From NCBI GenBank assembly GCA_027297485.1, contig JAPUHZ010000223.1, forward strand, positions 1-8,053: DNA of 8,053 nt, read 5' to 3'. Under the pieces are notes generated by a model. It was not told the DNA's origin and searched no databases. It saw only the letters and a program-made list of their open reading frames with translations. The position numbers were made by a program, and so were the translations under genes. Of this stretch, positions 5,218 through 8,053 are shown one piece after another. The stretch is from Deltaproteobacteria bacterium (GTDB taxonomy: Bacteria > Desulfobacterota_B > Binatia > UBA9968). The stretch's first letter is position 1; each line of letters opens with the position of its first letter.

Positions 5218-5658
5218 ATGTCCATGCTTAAGGTTGAAGGTGTCACTCACTGGTCGATCCCAGTCAACGACTTGGAGGAGTCAGAGAAGTTCTACGGTGA
5301 GGTTCTCGGACTTGAACATAATGGCCGCCTCGGCAACAAGACCATGTCCTGCTTCACGGCCGGGACCCACTCGATCCTCCTGTGCGTTCGGAAGGAGCCG
5401 CTTGTAAGGACGCCCGAGCAGGACAATCGTATGCACCACGCCTTCGAAGTAACCCCGGAGGTGTTTGATAAGGCATGCAAGCTTTTCCACGAAAAGGGCA
5501 TCCGCATCGCCGAGCCGATTGTTTATCGTGCAAAGGGCTTCTTTACCGGATGCGAGTTTTACTTCCTGGATCCCAGTGGCAACATGCTTGAACTCAGGGA
5601 CGCCACGTGGAAGCCGGGAATGCCGACACCGACGCACGAAACCATAGCCAGATCTTAA
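5218..5658 (+). CDS. VOC family (glyoxalase/dioxygenase superfamily) protein
   Basis: A 146-residue protein with two beta-alpha-beta-beta-beta modules of the vicinal-oxygen-chelate fold. The first module carries VTHWSIPVNDLEESEKFYGEVLGL with metal-ligand candidate H11. The second carries NRMHHAFEV with H74 and ends in FYFLDPSGNMLELRD with E125. The H-H-E set is the usual metal triad of this superfamily (glyoxalase I, fosfomycin-resistance proteins, extradiol dioxygenases). The exact reaction cannot be told from sequence alone. The start is secured by AGGAGG at 5204-5209, 8 nt before ATG 5218; a second ATG two codons later is less well placed. Its stop is followed after one base by the permease start, so the two are probably one transcript and translationally coupled. 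Confidence 0.9.
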   Translation: MSMLKVEGVTHWSIPVNDLEESEKFYGEVLGLEHNGRLGNKTMSCFTAGTHSILLCVRKEPLVRTPEQDNRMHHAFEVTPEVFDKACKLFHEKGIRIAEPIVYRAKGFFTGCEFYFLDPSGNMLELRDATWKPGMPTPTHETIARS

Positions 5659-5659
5659 G

Positions 5660-7362
5660 ATGAAAATCGGTAGCTGCTTCCGGATCGGCCCGCAGCTTCT
5701 TGTAATCAGCTTGGCGGGGGCTCTTATAGCCTACCTCACGCTGACCCCGCTGGTGATGCTGCTCTACGGGAGCCTGAAAAGCGGGCCACCCGGAGTTCCA
5801 AGCGATTTGACTGTCAAGAACTATTTCGTCCTCTTCGAGAATTGGCGACTCGTCGAGGCATTTATCAACTCTCTGATTTTCAGCTTCGGTTCGAGCCTTC
5901 TGGCCTTTGCGGGAGCGCTTTACCTCGCCTGGATGACGGAGCGAACCAACGTTCCGTGGAAGTCGGCAGTTTACGCTTCGATCTTGATTCCCATGATCGT
6001 TCCCGGACTTCTCACTACCATCGGCTGGATTATGTTATTCGGTCGTCAGGGAGGGCTGATAAACATCATCGCTACCGGCTATCTGGTTTTGACCAGCCCA
6101 TCGAGATCTACAACATGGCGGGAATGATCTGGGTCCAGGGGACGGACCAGATTCCCCTAGCTTTTCTCTTGCTCGCTGCCGCTTTCCGGTCGATGGACCC
6201 ATCCTTGGAAGAAGCAGCGATGGTTGCGGGCTCCGGTATCGTACGTACGACGTTTCACATCACGCTCAGGATCCTGCTTCCCGCGATTCTGGCTGTCTGG
6301 ATGATCAGCTTTGTCAGAGCAATTGAAAACTTCGAGGTGCCCGCCCTGATTGGCATCCCGGCGGGTATCTTGGTTTTTGCTACCGAGGTTTACCTGGCAA
6401 CAAAGAACGTGCCGACCAATTTTGGGCTGGCGAGCACCTTCGCCGTGGTTTATCTCGCAATTACGTCGGTAGGCGTGATCTACTATATCAGGTGGACCGC
6501 CATGTCGGAGCGGTTCGCTACCATCACGGGAAAGGGTTATCGTCCTACGGCATTTAACCTCGGTCGTTGGCGGATTCCCCTCGCGATTCTGAATCTACTG
6601 TTTTGCTTGATCCTCTTTATCTTGCCGGTTTTGGTTGTCCTTTGGTCTTCGTTCCTCCCTTTTTATATGCCTCCTTCCAAAACTGCCTTTGCCAGCTTTA
6701 CCCTGGAGAATTATGTAGGCCTCTGGAATTTCTCGCTCGTTCATCGTGCCATGTGGAACAGCTTTGTGCTGGGCATCTCCAGCTCGACGATCACGATGCT
6801 GCTCACCGCGGTGGTCGCGTGGATCATGGTCCGTACGTCTTGGCGGGGCAAGGGATTCCTTGACTTTCTAGCATTTAGCCCGATCGCCGTCCCCGGACTG
6901 GTCATGGGAATTGCGATCCTCTGGCTTTACCTTGTATTGCCGGTGCCGGTCTACGGAACGCTCTGGATCCTTTTGATCGCGTACGTCACGAAATACCTGC
7001 CCTACGGCATGAGAACCTGCTCGGCGTCGATGCTGCAAATCAAGAAAGAACTCGAAGAGGCTTCGGAAACCTGCGGCGCTAGCTGGCTCCATACTTTCAT
7101 CCGCGTCATTCTTCCCCTGTTGGCCCCCGGCTTTGTGGCTGGATGGATCTTTGTGATCACCCATTCCTTTCGGGAGCTTTCGACCTCGATCATGCTTTAT
7201 CGGAGCGGGACTGAAGTGATCTCGGTCGTCCTCTTTGAGCTGTGGGACGGCGGGCAGTATCCTCAGCTTTCGGCTCTCGGTATGGTCCTGGTCGTCATTC
7301 TTGTAGCCATCAGCCTAGTGGCTCGAAAAGTTGGGGGAAGCTTTTCCGTCCAGCAGATGTAG
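5660..7362 (+). pseudogene. Two-domain ABC transporter permease (iron(III)/polyamine type), frameshifted
   Basis: The gene encodes two fused binding-protein-dependent permease domains, as in FbpB/AfuB-type iron(III) transporters, in about 567 residues with roughly 12 helices. ATG 5660 opens the first frame (LTLTPLVMLLYGSLKSG, NSLIFSFGSS, LIPMIVPGLLTTIGWIMLFG). Around 6083-6085 the protein continues in another frame: INIIATGYL, then GFDQPIEIYNMAGMIW, which joins smoothly if one base is added. Without it, translation ends at TGA 6125-6127. Both EAA loops that contact the ATPase are present: EEAAMVAGSG (nt 6208-6237) and EEASETCGAS (nt 7054-7083). No slippery heptamer is visible at the junction, so a real deletion or a sequence error is likelier than programmed frameshifting. 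There is no own ribosome site; coupling to the VOC stop one base upstream is likely. The ATPase and binding protein are absent from the window. Confidence 0.85.
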
Positions 7363-7477
7363 CAAGGAAAACCTGGCCCGGAAGCTACAGGCGGAATCAG
7401 TATTATGTCCCCGGAGTTCCGATATCAATAGATTAATAAAGTTGCAACGTCCACTAAACTCATGAGGGAGGGATAAT
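7363..7477. other. Short intergenic gap between permease and Vgb-like gene
   Basis: There is no clear terminator hairpin and no good promoter pair. The end of the gap carries the Shine-Dalgarno site GAGGGAGGG (7464-7472) of the following gene. Confidence 0.4.
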
Positions 7478-8053
7478 ATGAAACAATGGCGCTGGGTTTA
7501 CATTTCTACTGTCTTCTTATTGGTTTTTACGGTGCTGTTTCATGGCAGATCTGATGCCACAGAGGTAACTATCGATGAATGGAAAGTCCCCTGGGACGAT
7601 ACCAGGCCAAGAGACCCCTATGTAGGCCCCGACGGCAACGTGTGGTTCGTTGGCCAGCGGGGGGATTATGTTGCCCGCTTTACCCCACAGAGCGGTGAAT
7701 TCAAACGCTTTGATCTTGAACCAAGAACGGGTCCCCACAACAACATAGTCGACGCTAAGGGATTCGTCTGGTACGCGGGAAATCGTAGCGCACATATCGG
7801 CAAGCTTGACCCTAAAACCGGCAAGATAACGAAATACCCAATGCCGGAGGGGGTTATAGACCCGCACACGCTTATATTTGACGGTAAAGGAAACATTTGG
7901 TTCACCGCTCAGCAAAGTAACTTCGTCGGCAAGCTGGATATGAAAAGCGGCCAAGTGAATGTCATCAAGGTACCAACTCCGTGGTCTCGGCCCTATGGAA
8001 TCGTCATGGATTCTCATGGCAGGGTATGGTTCAACGAGTTCGCCAAGAACAAA
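7478..8053 (+). CDS. Exported Vgb-like (streptogramin-lyase-type) beta-propeller protein, 3' truncated by window edge
   Basis: 192 codons run without a stop to the window edge. Residues 1-27 (MKQWRWVYISTVFLLVFTVL...SDA) form a Sec signal peptide with a likely cleavage after SDA, so the protein is periplasmic or secreted. The mature part is built from repeats of about 40-50 residues with the pattern D-x-x-G-x-[VI]-W-[FY] followed by [IV]-G-K-L-D-x-K-[ST]-G: GPDGNVWFVG, DAKGFVWYAG, DGKGNIWFTA and DSHGRVWFNE. This pattern is typical of virginiamycin B lyase (Vgb)-like seven-bladed propellers. Most environmental members are not antibiotic lyases and their substrate is unknown; the residues needed to judge this are mostly beyond the edge. 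ATG 7478 follows GAGGGAGGG by 5 nt. It lies 115 bp after the permease on the same strand, so co-transcription is possible. Confidence 0.88.
   Translation, partial: MKQWRWVYISTVFLLVFTVLFHGRSDATEVTIDEWKVPWDDTRPRDPYVGPDGNVWFVGQRGDYVARFTPQSGEFKRFDLEPRTGPHNNIVDAKGFVWYAGNRSAHIGKLDPKTGKITKYPMPEGVIDPHTLIFDGKGNIWFTAQQSNFVGKLDMKSGQVNVIKVPTPWSRPYGIVMDSHGRVWFNEFAKNK

Noticed and set aside
6083..6092. Programmed -1 frameshifting in the permease
   Set aside because: The local sequence CTGGTTTTGACC does not fit a slippery heptamer in the zero frame, and permeases of this family are not known to use recoding.
1..8053. CRISPR array, tRNA or rRNA gene
   Set aside because: No regularly spaced repeats, no cloverleaf with TTC-type T-loop, and no rRNA-like sequence were seen on either strand.

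Overview
The window looks like chromosomal DNA of an uncultivated, Gram-negative-type bacterium. The base composition is moderately GC-rich, Shine-Dalgarno sites are AGGAGG-like, exported proteins carry typical signal peptides, and short palindromic elements are scattered between genes. Lineages such as Methylomirabilota/Rokubacteria or Desulfobacterota would fit the gene content, but this is a guess and no marker gene here settles it. UGA is an ordinary stop for at least two intact genes (the MFS transporter and the SET protein), so the standard code applies.

Layout. (1) 1-60: the first 20 codons of a minus-strand exported protein. (2) 85-268: a 184-bp imperfect palindrome with perfect 19-bp arms, probably a MITE- or REP-like element. 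(3) 407-1618: a minus-strand MFS transporter, divergent from (4) 1681-2217, a DUF488 protein. (5) 2247-2810: a minus-strand CPBP intramembrane protease, convergent with the DUF488 gene. (6) 2932-3020: four consecutive stem-loops leading into (7) an OsmC-family gene, 3006-3469, whose 5' end is shifted out of frame by one apparent missing base. (8) 3806-4411: a DsbA/FrnE-like thiol-disulfide oxidoreductase whose first catalytic cysteine codon is TGA. (9) 4409-4505: a second palindromic element. (10) 4659-5126: a SET-domain protein with a post-SET motif. (11) 5218-5658: a glyoxalase/VOC protein, then one base later (12) 5660-7362, a two-domain iron/polyamine-type ABC permease broken by one apparent missing base near 6084. 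(13) From 7478 off the right edge: the start of an exported Vgb-like beta-propeller protein.

The outstanding feature is the FrnE-like gene. The reading frame is open for 15 codons before and 185 codons after the TGA, and the TGA replaces exactly the redox-active cysteine of a CPWC motif (giving U-P-W-C). A 9-bp hairpin with a bulged U starts at the next base. It has a good sigma70-type promoter and a Shine-Dalgarno site. I read it as a probable selenoprotein. It lies next to an OsmC-type peroxidase, which suggests a small thiol/peroxide-redox neighbourhood, but the two genes do not form a tight operon.

The VOC protein and the permease form a translationally coupled pair with a plausible promoter at 5133-5161. 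The ATPase and the substrate-binding protein of this transporter are not in the window. The two frameshifts (OsmC and permease) have the same sign, so sequencing or assembly error must be considered alongside real gene decay. The TGA in the FrnE-like gene is not an indel and cannot be explained that way.
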